A model generated the notes under the pieces. That model searched no databases. It had not been told where the DNA came from and saw nothing but the letters and a program-made list of their open reading frames with translations. 64,000 nucleotides of DNA, from the NCBI GenBank assembly GCA_036362985.1, contig JAYGXS010000005.1, forward strand, positions 31,368,619 through 31,432,618, given 5' to 3'. A program made the position numbers and the translations under genes. Origin of the DNA: Ligula intestinalis. Lineage: Eukaryota; Platyhelminthes; Cestoda; Diphyllobothriidea; Diphyllobothriidae. Shown here one piece after another: positions 1 through 9,770 of the stretch (the first letter of the stretch is position 1; every line of letters begins with the position of its first letter).

Positions 1-2283
1 TTGTATAACGCTGCAGTACACTATTAGCAACCATCTAGTCCCATCTTGGCAGTTGATAGGTCTTCAGGACATCGAGCTTTAGTAAATCTAGTAATTTAAT
101 GGACAACCACATTCATTCAAAAGTACGTGTCACTTTATCTGATGCTAAGACCTCATGTTTTAAATACGCGAGTACGCCTCCATCCGGACGTCCATAAGTG
201 ACTCTTCAAAAAAGCTGGTGCTGAGATCTAGGCAAACTTACGGTCGTCCAAGTGTTGCAACAACCAGTTGACTAGTAAAGAAATAAGGTCTGGAGGTAGA
301 TCACAGGTGTGGATATTAAACTCGTCAAACTTTCATAACACGGTTCGTTGTTATGTGTACATGAATTTAAATTTATGGTTTTGAACAGAGGTAATTAAAA
401 TACGTTTCAAGCCTTCAATTCATGTATGGGCTGCCCGGTCATCCAGGCCAAACCCATCTAAAGAACGAATGGTGGAAGCTGCCTTACCTGGTTTTTGTCC
501 ATAATCAAAAAGTGTTCCCCTTCGCTGAGCCACTTTCTCGGTTCTAGAACTGATTGAATATGTTTAAACCATTCTGCTACCGAGAAGTCCGTGGGTTAGA
601 GCTCTTTATCGTTAAGCGCCCAGAGGAATGATCCTGGCTGGTCGGCTGGCTGGCTACCGACCACCGTAACATTAAAAGGTTGGGGATGTATTGATACGGA
701 TAGGTTATATCTCGTTTTCCAGGGTAGAAGCCCTTGATCCCTTCGATCGCATCAGCAGATTAAAAAAGAGTATAAAGTAGACGTTAGGAGAGTGTCAGGC
801 CTTTCGAAACGAGATCTTTGGATGTGGTTGCAATTGATTCAAAGATACTCTGAATAACGAGAAATTGTGCCCTGTCCCTTTCAATTTTACTTTCTATTCA
901 GGTGTCAGTTCGTGAATGGGATGATGCTCCGGTGCTTTGCGCTGGTATTGGCGGAACAGATGCCCTTTTGAAAATTGTTTGTCTGTTTGACTCCTATTTT
1001 CACAGACACAAAATAGCAGCTTGTGCAGAGGTTTGTGAACAATAAGCCTTGCGGTTTACTTGAATGACGAGTGTTGGCCCGCAGGGTTAGTTTCTACTAA
1101 GTCCGTTTTAACTTAGCCGCTTTATAGCCTGTCTAGAGTAAATGGCCTGAGTTGGCCTATTTTGGGTCTGGTTTATGCAGAAACGCTGCAAATCAGCCTG
1201 ATTGGACAGAAGTGTGGTTCTCCAATGTGCTATGAGAAGCAAATTTATGGGTTTCACGTTCTTGTTAGGAAAATACCCGCCCTACTGTGAAATAGGTACT
1301 AGTCTTATATAAGGACAACATAAGTGAGAACGTACAATCTCCCCTACGTTTTGCGGTTGTGGTCTGGATGCCTATCGGCGATCACTTGTCTAGCAGTTCT
1401 CTAACAAACGCTAATTGTGCCCGTCTCTCAGCGACCTCCCTTGTTGCTTTATCAGAACAATACCCCTTACCTTGACGCCCTTGAATTCGAGCAGCTTCTC
1501 CACGACGTCCATAATTCCACTGCCCGCGCGGGCATCAAAAACCGATGACTTCTTTGGGTGATGAGGGGCAACTTGCCGACAATGACGACGGCCGCATAGG
1601 GAGCAAACGTCAGGCCAATCAACCAGCGATCAATCTCAGAGATGTCAACACTAATCAGCAGCGAAGAGGCAGGTCAAAATTCGTGTGTCGAGTGTGACTA
1701 TAATACTGCGCAGGCGTCAATGCTGAAGCAGTCACAGCCAACAGGGTGAACCATTATGTTAATCTGATTATGGAACCAAGAGTGTTTCCTAAAAGTTAGT
1801 CTGAATAGACTTGGGTTCGTGAACTTGTCCTTCCTTCTTCGTCGTCTGTGGGAATGATGCAAACAATATATATTTGGAAATTGGGCATCTTAAAAAGTGA
1901 ACTTCGATGAAAGGAAGTTTTTTTGGAAATAATAAGATATTATATGTATAGGTTCGACTTTGGACATGTAATGAGTGCATAGAGCAGTTTACATTTCTAA
2001 CCTATCTGGAAAAATCAGTAGTGCCTAGCTATTCTTGCCAATACCTGTCTCCGTCGCTTGGCATTTCTTCTGCGTTTGCTGCCGCTTTTTTCCATGCTTC
2101 ATGGAGGTTGGGACACGTGGACTCGCCTCTTTACCGCCAAATGGTGGCCGTGAAGGCTTGTAGAGGCCAGTTTCCCTGTTTGACCACAATACACAGCATT
2201 AAAATACAATCGGAACCGTTAAATTTAGCAATGCAATTAACAAAAGGAATCCCCATTATATTTTAATTTAGTTGCGAAACTGG
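1..2283. other. Unassigned sequence, no supported gene
   Basis: I recognise no gene or element here. Two patches look coding-like without being identifiable. One is on the minus strand at about 421-560 and is charged. The other is an open minus-strand frame at about 1630 down to 1471, rich in K, E, D and V, that ends exactly at an AAG/GTAAGG splice-donor-like sequence. A short GGCT-type repeat lies near 636-657. The remaining small open frames, such as the minus-strand one at 1789-1980, have no recognisable domain or composition bias. Confidence 0.5.
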
Positions 2284-2322
2284 TGTCAGTTACTGTCAAT
2301 CAGTCAGTCAGTTAGTCAGTAT
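2284..2322. repeat. Short imperfect (TCAG)n microsatellite
   Basis: The tetranucleotide TCAG, with some TTAG and TCAA variants, repeats in tandem over about 35 bases. No gene overlaps it. It is an ordinary simple repeat. Confidence 0.7.
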
Positions 2323-2597
2323 ATTTGGAGTAAATGACACAAGCCCGTAAACCTAAATTAAAATGGTACAGGAATTCTGAAGAAGTGAAGATGCAAAAAA
2401 TGGTTACAAGTCGTATTATTATACATAAAATTAGTAATGAAATATGAATGACAAAAAGTAAGGCATTTGCGAAATGGCAGCGTACAGCATGTTCACTACG
2501 TTTCCACAATGAAACGTGTACTTGAGCCATCTTTAATTTAAACAAAAGGTCTATTGAAATTGAGAAAGTAGTATGTTCATAATTATATATACTATCT

Positions 2598-3525
2598 GCT
2601 AGCTAAAAATTTGGAAGTCTGCTTGTCCTTTAACAAGTGATTATCCACGTGTCTCTTTAAAACGTTCACAGTAGGGGGAATGCACAACACATGTTCGCAA
2701 AGGGTTCCACTGTCGAATGATTATTTTAGGAAAGAAGGATGAGCCTTGAGTTTTGTGGCACAGTTCCTTCTTCAGCTTACAATAATGTCCTTTAAAGTTC
2801 CTTCTTGGTGCGATTTGAAAGAGATTCACCTGCTTGACCTCCAGATCAGTTCCCCTTAGTAACTCAAACTTCGCAATAAGGTCACCTCTATCTTGTCTAT
2901 AGTGGAGAGGGTAGAGATTTAAGGCAGTCAGGCGCTGTTTGTATGTCAACTGTTTAATTTAAGGGATGGCCTTCGTAACACGTCATTGAACACCTTTAAG
3001 AATCCTCATATTTTTTCGAAGCCTAATCCGCCAACCTGAACCGTATATTCCAGGTGCGACCACACGAATGCTTAATGTACTTTTCCGAAGGTATTTGCAT
3101 TCGAGTTAAAAAATATTCTTCGTATGTTGTTTATGGTTGACATCGTTCTCGTTGCGAATCTGGAGCATTGTGTTATGACACTTGGGTGGTCGTTAATAAG
3201 CACGTCAAGGTCCCTTTGAACATTCACGGTTTAAAGTGATATTGTCGGGTCTTCGGCATCTTATTGATCACACATGCATTGCTACATATTTTTGGGATTT
3301 AAATTTGCGCATTAAAGCTTACTCCATGAGTGCAGGTTGTCTACTTCCATTTGCAGTATCTGGGAGTATCTCTCGTCATTGATCACTGTTAATGGTTTTA
3401 GATCATCTGCAAGGAGCACTATGTCAGATTTCACTTCTCGCACTATGTCATTTACGTAGATGAGTAAGAGGGGTAGCCCAAGAACTAATCATTGTGAAAC
3501 TCTATGTTTAATAGGTGCTTACTTA
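2598..3525 (-). mobile_element. CR1/jockey-like non-LTR retrotransposon, 3' part of RT, decayed
   Basis: Reading the minus strand gives the second half of a LINE reverse transcriptase. At 3482-3448 there is a decayed VPQGSVLGPLL..YVNDI-type motif, readable as LGLPLLLIYVNDI. At 3419-3396 is the catalytic motif, readable as VLLADDLK (normally FADDxK). A thumb-like segment with VDNLHSWSKL follows. At 2949-2641 comes the typical C-terminus with LNLYPLHYRQDRGDLI, then FKGHYCKLKKELC and IRQWNPL. In CR1 and jockey clades this block reads YEERL..LNLFPL.YRRLRGDLI. At least two frameshifts and several stops break the frame, so it is a dead, 5'-truncated copy. The element encoded an enzyme for target-primed reverse transcription in the nucleus. 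The exact clade (CR1 versus RTE or jockey) is inferred from these motifs only. Confidence 0.85.
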
Positions 3526-3539
3526 TAATTTATTTTTAT

Positions 3540-4085
3540 GATCAGAAGAACCGGCGGGGGAGGCTACATCTATTTCATCAACAAGTTGCTCACTCTTGGT
3601 AAACAGCAGATCCAGACAATTAGAGCTCTGATCGCCACAACCAACACATACAGCCGCGAGAATCCCTCGACGCTTAACACTACAGCACGATCAACTATAA
3701 CAGCCTTGGTAATCTGGAGGAATATTCGACGGACTGCATACATGTTAACTAACTTGCGCTCGCACTCTAGTAACAGCTGCCATCATTTTACCGGCCATTA
3801 AAATCGCTCTGTCTCGACACCCTCTCCCCCCATGCCTCAGACATGGCTAACTGCAACAGAACCGCCTTTACCTCCAACCGGCGCACTGACTCGTGGCCGC
3901 GATCCGCAATAACGGCCGCTAATCCAGCTGTCGATAGAGTTACTGAACCGCTATCCATCTTCCTCTCCAACACAGGAAGTCTTCTCCTCTTCTCCGCCTC
4001 AATACACTGGAATTTTGTGCCCACGCTTTTCTCACCAGTTGTCCGTCTTTCGCTGTCTGCCTTGTGAATTAAACCGGTCTACTTC
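3540..4085 (-). pseudogene. Unidentified minus-strand coding remnant, possibly LINE ORF1
   Basis: A minus-strand frame stays open for about 100 codons from about 4080 to 3788. It is rich in charged residues, for example AEKRRRLPVLERKMD followed by GHESVRRLEVKAVLLQ. A shifted frame from about 3800 to 3540 carries several cysteines, with CVGCGD and a nearby CCSVKRRG. It lies directly upstream, on the same strand, of the LINE RT remnant at 3525-2598. That fits an ORF1 with a coiled-coil and zinc-binding region joined to the RT after an internal deletion. The link is inferred from position; no ORF1 domain was confirmed. Confidence 0.25.
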
Positions 4086-4357
4086 GGCTGTCTTCATTTC
4101 TCCTTTCGTCGGACGGCGATTTGGTGTCAATAACTGAAACATTTACGAATAAAACTCGACTTACCAAGAGCCTTTTCTCGCTTCATTCTAACATCCAGGA
4201 ATGCAAAACAATGTCATTTATTTAATATATATGTTTAGTAGTTTGGCGCTGATCGATCGGTTATGGGTCTCTTTAGTCATGGGGGCTTGCTATCAAGCCC
4301 CGCCGACATTCAGACCGTGTTTCGATAAATTCTCTTCGGGCCGTTACAATTATATAG
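4086..4357. other. Unassigned sequence
   Basis: No gene or repeat is recognised between the LINE remnant and the start of the family A inverted repeat. The sequence includes an AT-rich stretch around 4215-4235. Confidence 0.5.
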
Positions 4358-4466
4358 GGAGGAATACAAATTAGCATGCTGGTAATTAAGTTATCACAAA
4401 ACGCAAATTCGCCATGGGGATGAGGGAGGGGGTGTGGGGTTGGTAGTAATCAGCTGATGAGGGTTT

Positions 4467-4738
4467 GGCAATAGTAGCGAATATTCGAGTCCCAGGAAGC
4501 AGTTCAGAATATGAAGATGCGATCACTGGAACAAAAGTCTTATTTGCCTAACGTTTCGGATTCCGTCGGGAATCCTTAGTCATAGGTAATCGTAAACAGG
4601 TCTGAGACATGCGCAGATAAGGGGTTTCTGCGCATGTCTCAGATCTGTGTACGATTACCTATGACTAGGTATTCCCGACGGAATCCGAAACGTCAGGCAA
4701 ATAAGACTCTTGTTCCAGTGATCGCATCTTCGTCTTCT
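4467..4738. mobile_element. Palindromic PLE family 1 derivative (about 272 bp) with TSD
   Basis: Inverted arms at 4513-4617 and 4627-4731 surround a 9-base spacer, so the unit is nearly a full palindrome. Each arm is a PLE family 1 3' end: CTATGACTA (a decayed CTGATGA), a GGATTCC/GGAATCC hairpin, GAAACGTC, a CAAATAA stretch, then TTCCAGTGATCGCATCTTC. The GAAAC cores lie at 4553-4557 (minus) and 4687-4691 (plus). An 11-base direct repeat, GATGAGGGTTT at 4456-4466 and GATGAGAGTTT at 4739-4749, flanks it as a target-site duplication. The right arm of the host family A element shows the unoccupied site near 5490. The unit has no coding capacity. Confidence 0.85.
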
Positions 4739-4830
4739 GATGAGAGTTTGTTGAGTCCGGACAGGGAATGGGGGGAAGGAGGTGAGGTGGGTGGATTAAA
4801 GCATTAGCAAACGCGAAAAAGGGCAGGTAG

Positions 4831-5340
4831 TTACATAACCGTTGGCAAAACCAAGCTCGGGGCCTGCAGGAGGTTCTTCTGCGCGCACAGGACCAGCTTC
4901 CTCAACCGGATCGCGGTTGCTTCTGCTGCTGCCAGCAAACGCTGACCCAGGGGCTTTGGGTAGTTTGGCGAGACCTTGTAAATTACCTTAAAGGCTTCGC
5001 TGGGGTCCACACGATGTGCGGAGTCAACCATATGGGCAAGGAAAGAGCTAATGATGCTTCTGACTTCGCCTTTGGCCAGTCATGCCGGGAGGTGCTCCCG
5101 TATTCTTTTTGATAAGTGCCGACTCGTGCGACCGATATAACTTGCTCCTCAGGAACAAGTGAATGAGTATATGCACATGGAGGTGGCCTGAGTTGGCAGC
5201 CTATCCATACCTTCGCCGTGCAGGACCGGGTTTGTTGAGAATAACACCCGAACGTTCGCTGCTAGGAAGGTTCGTGCTACGGCTTGGTTAAGACGTCTGC
5301 TGAGAAGTTCGGTTGCTGCGTCCCTTGAAAGCGAACTTTA
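4831..5340 (-). pseudogene. PLE family A C-terminal GIY-YIG endonuclease, pseudogene
   Basis: On the minus strand the frame reads RRLNQAVARTFLAANVRVLF, then CIYSFTCS, GASYIGRTSRHL and RIREHLPA. This is the GIY-YIG nuclease core: the family pattern is VYxxxC..C..xYVGxTxRxLxxRxxEH. It continues as the HMVDSAHRVDPSEAF block and a basic C-terminus ending near 4831. In-frame stops interrupt it, one replacing a core cysteine just before GASYIG and one after LPA, so it cannot be translated whole. In PLEs this nuclease follows the RT in one polyprotein and nicks the target DNA. The RT part is absent here. Confidence 0.85.
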
Positions 5341-5413
5341 AGGAATAAGGTCCTGTGCGCGCAGAAGAACCTCCTGCAGGCGTAACTACCTGCACCTTTT
5401 CGCGCTTGCTACC

Positions 5414-5448
5414 GCTTCACCGCACCCCACCCCACCCCACCCCACCCC
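5414..5448 (+). repeat. (CACCC)n simple repeat
   Basis: About five CACCC units in tandem end in a C run. The tract lies within the right arm of the family A fold-back. The left arm has only a degenerate G-rich counterpart, so the tract expanded after the arms separated. Confidence 0.8.
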
Positions 5449-5582
5449 CCTTCCCTCCATCCCCTGTCCGGACTCAAAAAACCCAAATCAGCTGATTAAT
5501 ACCAACCCCACACCCCCTCCCTCATCCCCATGACTAATTTGCGTTTTGTGATAACTTAATTACCAGCATGTTAATTTTTACT

Positions 5583-6789
5583 CCTCCTTATATTGTATTC
5601 TTGATCGAAACTGACAGGAGAAAAGAGCTTGTGGCTTATTATTCAGAGCGTTGGATTTCTAGCAAACGGATCATGGCTTCGATGCTCTAGGGTAGCAGTC
5701 CATGGGATTGTGCATGGCTGGCTGATGACAGCTAATACGCCAAAAAATGTCCATTCGAGTTTCCCCTATATTTGTCGGTTACACTGTAGGTTATAGCTTT
5801 TCATGGCTCTTTATGGGATCGCATGTTTGCTAGCTCTGACTTCCGCGTTATGGAGGAGTTGACTTGCCTAGCTGGAAAAGAGAATAGAGCTTCCTATTTC
5901 CAGTTTTCAGTATCTTTCGTTCAAAGAAAACAAGATTGATCACTTTTAAAATTTATCGTGCAGGTTCATTTCTACAGTCGACACATAACCTTATTCTTGG
6001 ATAAATTGTTTTGGACAGATGGGTTGCGTGCTTTGTTATTCATATATGCAATTGCCCGCCCATTTAAAGCAACTTCTGTGTTGTTGCTAGTGTTGCTAGT
6101 TTTTTGATTTTGTCAGACATTATGTTTTCGCGCAGTCTTCAGTTTATAGCATTATTTTCATTTAAACGCGAACATTGATGCTGCAAACATTTTTCTTTCT
6201 CCATTTATAGCACTGAATTAATTGGATATCCAGGGTTTTCTTACTATTTGTATCCTCTTTTCTGCACGCAGGGAGCAAACGTTCGCAAGTCTCAGTTAAA
6301 AGTCCCATATGAAGAAAACTGGAGTACCTTTGCAAAGAAAGTAGACTCGCAGAATGTGAAAAATTCATCCAGTGGCTTCTTTAGGTAGGAAACACATTGA
6401 ATAAGATAGAACTATTATTCTTGCTTTTCTCAGTATTTGTTAACTTCAATCGGATATGAATGAACTGGTACCCGAAGGAAGTAGTCGGATCGATCACTCA
6501 TGCGCTATAGTTGAAGAAGGCGACTAGGCTGAAGAGTTTCACGATTTGAACCTCAGGGCTCTGCTAATGAATAGATTTAGGATTGAGTTATTGTCAATGA
6601 CCAAAACGTTGCTTACGGTTTGACAATGCGATTTTTTCGAGTTATGAGGAAATATGACACAGTAAAAACGCATAAAAACGTCGAGCAGGGAATAGTTACT
6701 TTAGTTAACAACAAACACACAATACCAACAGTTACTCTGATGCATGCATCTTTCGCATTGACAACAAGAGTTTGGAAACGTGTAAGGAA
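5583..6789. other. Unassigned AT-rich sequence
   Basis: No recognisable gene or repeat. Short open frames, such as the minus-strand one at 6162-6368, lack domains. The stretch may include decayed upstream parts of the PLE copy that becomes readable at 6790, but I could not align them. Confidence 0.5.
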
Positions 6790-7735
6790 GACTTGAGGGA
6801 ATGAGAAATCATTTGTACGTCCGTAGTAATTTTCTTGGAAACACGGACCAGGTTCTCCATCAACGGCTGCACCAGAGATTAAAGGGGGTCTTCTCAGAAA
6901 AACAATTTACCCGCGAAGAGGCAACAGGAGATACCCTCCCATTCCTTGACGTGAGGATACAAAGACTCATGGATGGCGAACTCGCAACAAGCGTCTACGG
7001 AAAGGACTGCACTGCAGAAATCATCCTTAACTATAGGAGTTACCACCCAGTGGCCCATAAAAGAAGCTGTCTTCGTACTCTTTTCCAACAGGCCCACCGT
7101 TATTGCAGTAATGATGGTTTTTTCAAGAGAGAACTAACCTATTTGCACAAATTCTTCCGGGCCAATGGATATCCAACGAGCTTTGTCAAGAATTGCCTTA
7201 GACGTCGGGGTCAAGCATAAACCTCCCTCCCAATGAAAGTATATTTCACAGAAATTTTATTCTCTACCCTATATGAATGGAATATCTGAATCCATTTCTC
7301 GGCAACTAAGTCGTTTTGGCATCTTTGTCGCCCACAAGCCCGCATTCTCACTGCGCCCAAGCCTATGTCGAGTAAAGGAACCCCTACCCATGGAACAATT
7401 AAGTAACGTCATTTAGCGCATACCTAGCGCTAGTTGACCTTGTGTTTATGGTGGCCAAACAGGCCGATGCCTTGAGACTTGCATCAAGGAACATATGTAA
7501 GTCAGCCGTTTGCCTACGGGACCGTTTATCACTCGTATTTACGCACTCCCTTGAGTGTGATCACCGCTTCGATTAGGATGGCACCGACGTGATTGCAAAG
7601 ACTAATGCGCGATAAGTGAGAGAGTTCCTCGAAGCTTGACACTCGAACCCGGCTAGTATCAACAGACACGTAGAGCTTGACTCACACTATACCAGTTTTC
7701 GTGCATGATCGACTAAGCTGGACGCAGCCTGGAAC
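6790..7735 (+). mobile_element. Penelope-like element, RT C-terminus plus GIY-YIG, decayed
   Basis: The first 139 codons (6801-7220) are open and hold the RT palm-to-thumb end: LPFLDVRIQRLMDG, NYRSYHPVAHKRSCLRTLF and NGYPTSFVKNCLRRR. The last two blocks, NHPxxHKRSC and NGYPxxFxxxCL, are diagnostic of PLE RTs. The catalytic YVDD region should lie just upstream and is missing. After the stop, frameshifted pieces continue with HKPAFSLRPSL (about 7340), a weak GIY-YIG core reading CVYGGQTGRCLETCIKEHM (7441-7495) and a SINRHVELDSHY block (about 7656-7690). The order RT then GIY-YIG is that of an EN+ PLE. The copy is 5'-truncated and dead. Confidence 0.9.
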
Positions 7736-8588
7736 AACAGCAGGCTGTCCGTGCTCGGTCAAGTAGAATTTCACTGACTCTGAATCAGCTCCCCCACCCT
7801 CGAACACGTGGCCCACAGTCCAAACGTTAACACCGCCCTCCCCTCATCAGCACAACCTATCGCCGCGGGAGTCACGTCACCATAGTCCTCCCACCCAATC
7901 TACCACCGTTCCTTGTAACCTCTGCCCCCATTCCCCGCCCTCAATTTTCATGTAGTCTGACGACATTCACGTGATACTTATTCAAAAATTCACGAGTTCA
8001 ACTCGATTTTCCGAAGATTTTCTTTCTTTTTACTCTGACTCATATTGGTTGGAGCTGGAGCATAATAAAAGCACGTGCACACTTCAGGCTATACGGCGGA
8101 ACACACTTTGCTTCCATGACTATTCAATTTTGCATTTTTACAAATAACTAAAAAGTGGTGTTTTTCCGATGATGCTGTTCACGTCTTCCTCGGTATAAAC
8201 TATCCATCTTGGCGGTCATCACTGCTTCCTCTGAGGCCTTCCCCGCCACCATTTGTGATCGCTGACGGCCAAGAGGTGAATGATACTGAGGATCATCAAA
8301 CTCCTCCTCCTTCCCCACCACCAAATCAACAGCAGCCTGAACTGGGGATTTTGTTTTGGTGGAAGAAAGACCTTGTTGGGCGAATTTGATTGAGTAAGAC
8401 GACATCCAAGAAGTGCAGACCTAATGTTGGTGCTGAGGAAGAAGTCGAGTGAGGTGATTTGTGGTTGCACACAAGGTGACCTACTCGGTATTAACGTCAA
8501 ATGTGTGATCTTTCAAAATTTCGATAGATATCATCGGTCTTTACCACATAGTATTGCATAAATTTGTATGAAAGTAAGAGTAGTTAAA
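7736..8588. other. Unassigned, pyrimidine-rich; possible PLE 3' UTR
   Basis: This follows the end of the PLE coding remnant at about 7735. It begins with a C-rich segment (7790-7960) and could be that element's 3' UTR. I found no hammerhead core and no match to the other PLE tails. Two overlapping minus-strand open frames near 8148-8500 share no recognisable domain. Confidence 0.4.
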
Positions 8589-8655
8589 ATAGGATTCGCA
8601 GGTGGTAAGTCAGAAGAAAGAAGAGCGTTTACCGGAAGGGGTTTATTTCGCATCT

Positions 8656-8690
8656 GACGTTTCATGTAGTTGGCTCGTCTACCGTAAACT
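8656..8690 (-). ncRNA. Hammerhead-like terminus of PLE family 2, decayed
   Basis: On the minus strand a GGTAG...CTAC hairpin is followed by GAAACGTC, which matches helix II plus the 3' core (GAAA, then NUH) of a hammerhead. The 5' core CTGATGA is not recognisable, so this copy is probably inactive. It matches the plus-strand copy at 9690-9725 position for position. Confidence 0.45.
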
Positions 8691-8984
8691 AAGCAACACA
8701 CCGCAAGTATAGAGGTATAATAATAAATAATTGATTTTTATTACTAGGCGAGATCGGAGTTCACCCATGTACTAATACTAATAACTGTCCGCTGCAACAC
8801 AAGCGAAATTGTATACGCACGCTCTAGCGACGGGTAGGAACCCATAGTAACACACCAGCCGCCAAACGGGCTGAGAAAAATCCCTGCGGGAAGTTTTTAA
8901 AGCCGACGGCTATTCACGAACGTTCATTGAACGAACACGAATGTTACAAAAACGCGGAACGAGGAGTGTTGACCACTAAAGTCG

Positions 8985-9667
8985 AGGCGGAGCATCTCGT
9001 ACATTAAAGGGATCTCCGAAATCGTGGCTAGACCCCTCAAGCCTCTCGGAATAGGAGATGCCCACAGGCCTACCTCCATAATCCGGCAAAAATAAAGCGT
9101 CCGAGAGAGCTTATCCCAAAGTTAGAGAAATTAAGCGTTGTCTAACAATCTCAGTGCGGTTGCGAGGTGCGCTACTATGTTGGAGAAACCGGCCGACAGC
9201 TACAAAACGCGAATGTGTAAGCATCGGCTGACTGTAAGTTGGTTGGACTCAAAGTCGAAGGTAGTAATCTAAACCGCAGAGATTGGAATGTCCTTAACTT
9301 GGACTCCGTTAAAATTTTAGACCGAGTTGGTGATCACACGTCAAAGCAGATTAAAGAAGCTAGGATGTCGACCGACTATTTAGTAAACCGCCACATAAGT
9401 TTGCCTATTCCCTATGTTGTTTTAAAAACCTTCTCATTAGGGGACAATCACAACGTGGAACAATCCGGGCCGCGAAATACTTCTATGGCCAACGTGTATA
9501 TACGTGAAACAAACCAGGGTGAGGCAAGGGCCGACGCGACCAACGTACGTGGGGGCGAAACAAACAATAGCTTCACAGTGACAGACAGGGTAAACGAGGA
9601 GGCCGACAGCGAGACACGAGACAAACAGAGTGGCTCAGCCGGGATTGGCAGAACACGAGAACCATGA
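8985..9667 (+). pseudogene. PLE family 2 RT end, GIY-YIG and long C-terminal tail
   Basis: The frame near 8990 reads YIKGISEIVARPLKPLG followed by AHRPTSIIRQK, the linker between RT and endonuclease. Around 9165-9210 the GIY-YIG core reads CEVRYYVGETGRQLQN, a near-consensus YVGETGR. From 9239 a 142-codon open frame carries DWNVLNLDSVKILDR, NRHISLPIPY and then an unusual hydrophilic tail, including TVTDRVNEEADSETRDKQSG. The same tail recurs in the copy at 59324-59608. Stops at about 9110 and 9217 break the ORF. The product was a target-nicking endonuclease fused to RT. Confidence 0.8.
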
Positions 9668-9689
9668 GCAAGAATATTTATTCTCCAAA

Positions 9690-9725
9690 GCTGGGTAGAC
9701 GAGAAAACTACCCGAAACATCAGCT
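9690..9725 (+). ncRNA. Hammerhead-like terminus of PLE family 2, decayed
   Basis: CTGGGTAG...CTACCC forms a 6-bp hairpin with an ACGAGAAAA loop, followed directly by GAAAC (9714-9718) and ATCAG. This corresponds to helix II and the 3' core of a hammerhead. CTGATGA is not preserved ahead of the hairpin. It is homologous to 8690-8656 (minus) and 59365-59331 (minus). Confidence 0.45.
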
Positions 9726-9770
9726 ACAAAATAAAAATCTCCAGGTGAGCGGTATTTTTTCTTCTGATAT

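Larger units (their letters stand above)
4358..5582 (-). mobile_element. Penelope-like element family A, fold-back copy
   Basis: Two inverted arms flank the C-terminal part of a Penelope-like ORF. The left arm runs from 4358 to about 4894 and is interrupted by the insertion 4467-4738. The right arm runs from about 5350 to 5582. The arms share ATCAGCTGAT, the GAGTCCGG block, a G/C-rich tract and an exactly matching 32-base stretch around 4862-4893 and 5350-5381. The right arm lacks about 27 bases present at 4834-4860. The minus-strand GIY-YIG segment lies between the arms, and its 3' UTR forms the left arm. The right arm is therefore an inverted copy of the 3' end of the element joined at its truncated 5' side. 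No hammerhead core was recognised in these arms. Confidence 0.75.
8589..9770 (+). mobile_element. Penelope-like element family 2, fold-back copy
   Basis: The left end (about 8589-8690) is a minus-oriented 3' terminus. Its reverse complement reads GGTAGACGAGCC...CTAC, GAAACGTCAG, a short AAATAAA block and TCTTCTTTCTTCTGA. The right end (about 9690-9770) is the same terminus in plus orientation: GGGTAGACGAG...CTACCC, GAAACATCAG, AAATAAA and TTTTTCTTCTGA. Between them, from about 8985, lies the plus-strand RT end and GIY-YIG coding segment. The architecture equals that of the family 1 and family 3 fold-backs. The region 8700-8980 between the left terminus and the coding start is unassigned. Whether both ends moved as one unit is inferred. 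Confidence 0.65.

Noticed and set aside
4454..4460. CTGATGA inside the family A arm
   Set aside because: It lies in the palindrome ATCAGCTGAT and is not followed by a hairpin plus GAAA; not a hammerhead.
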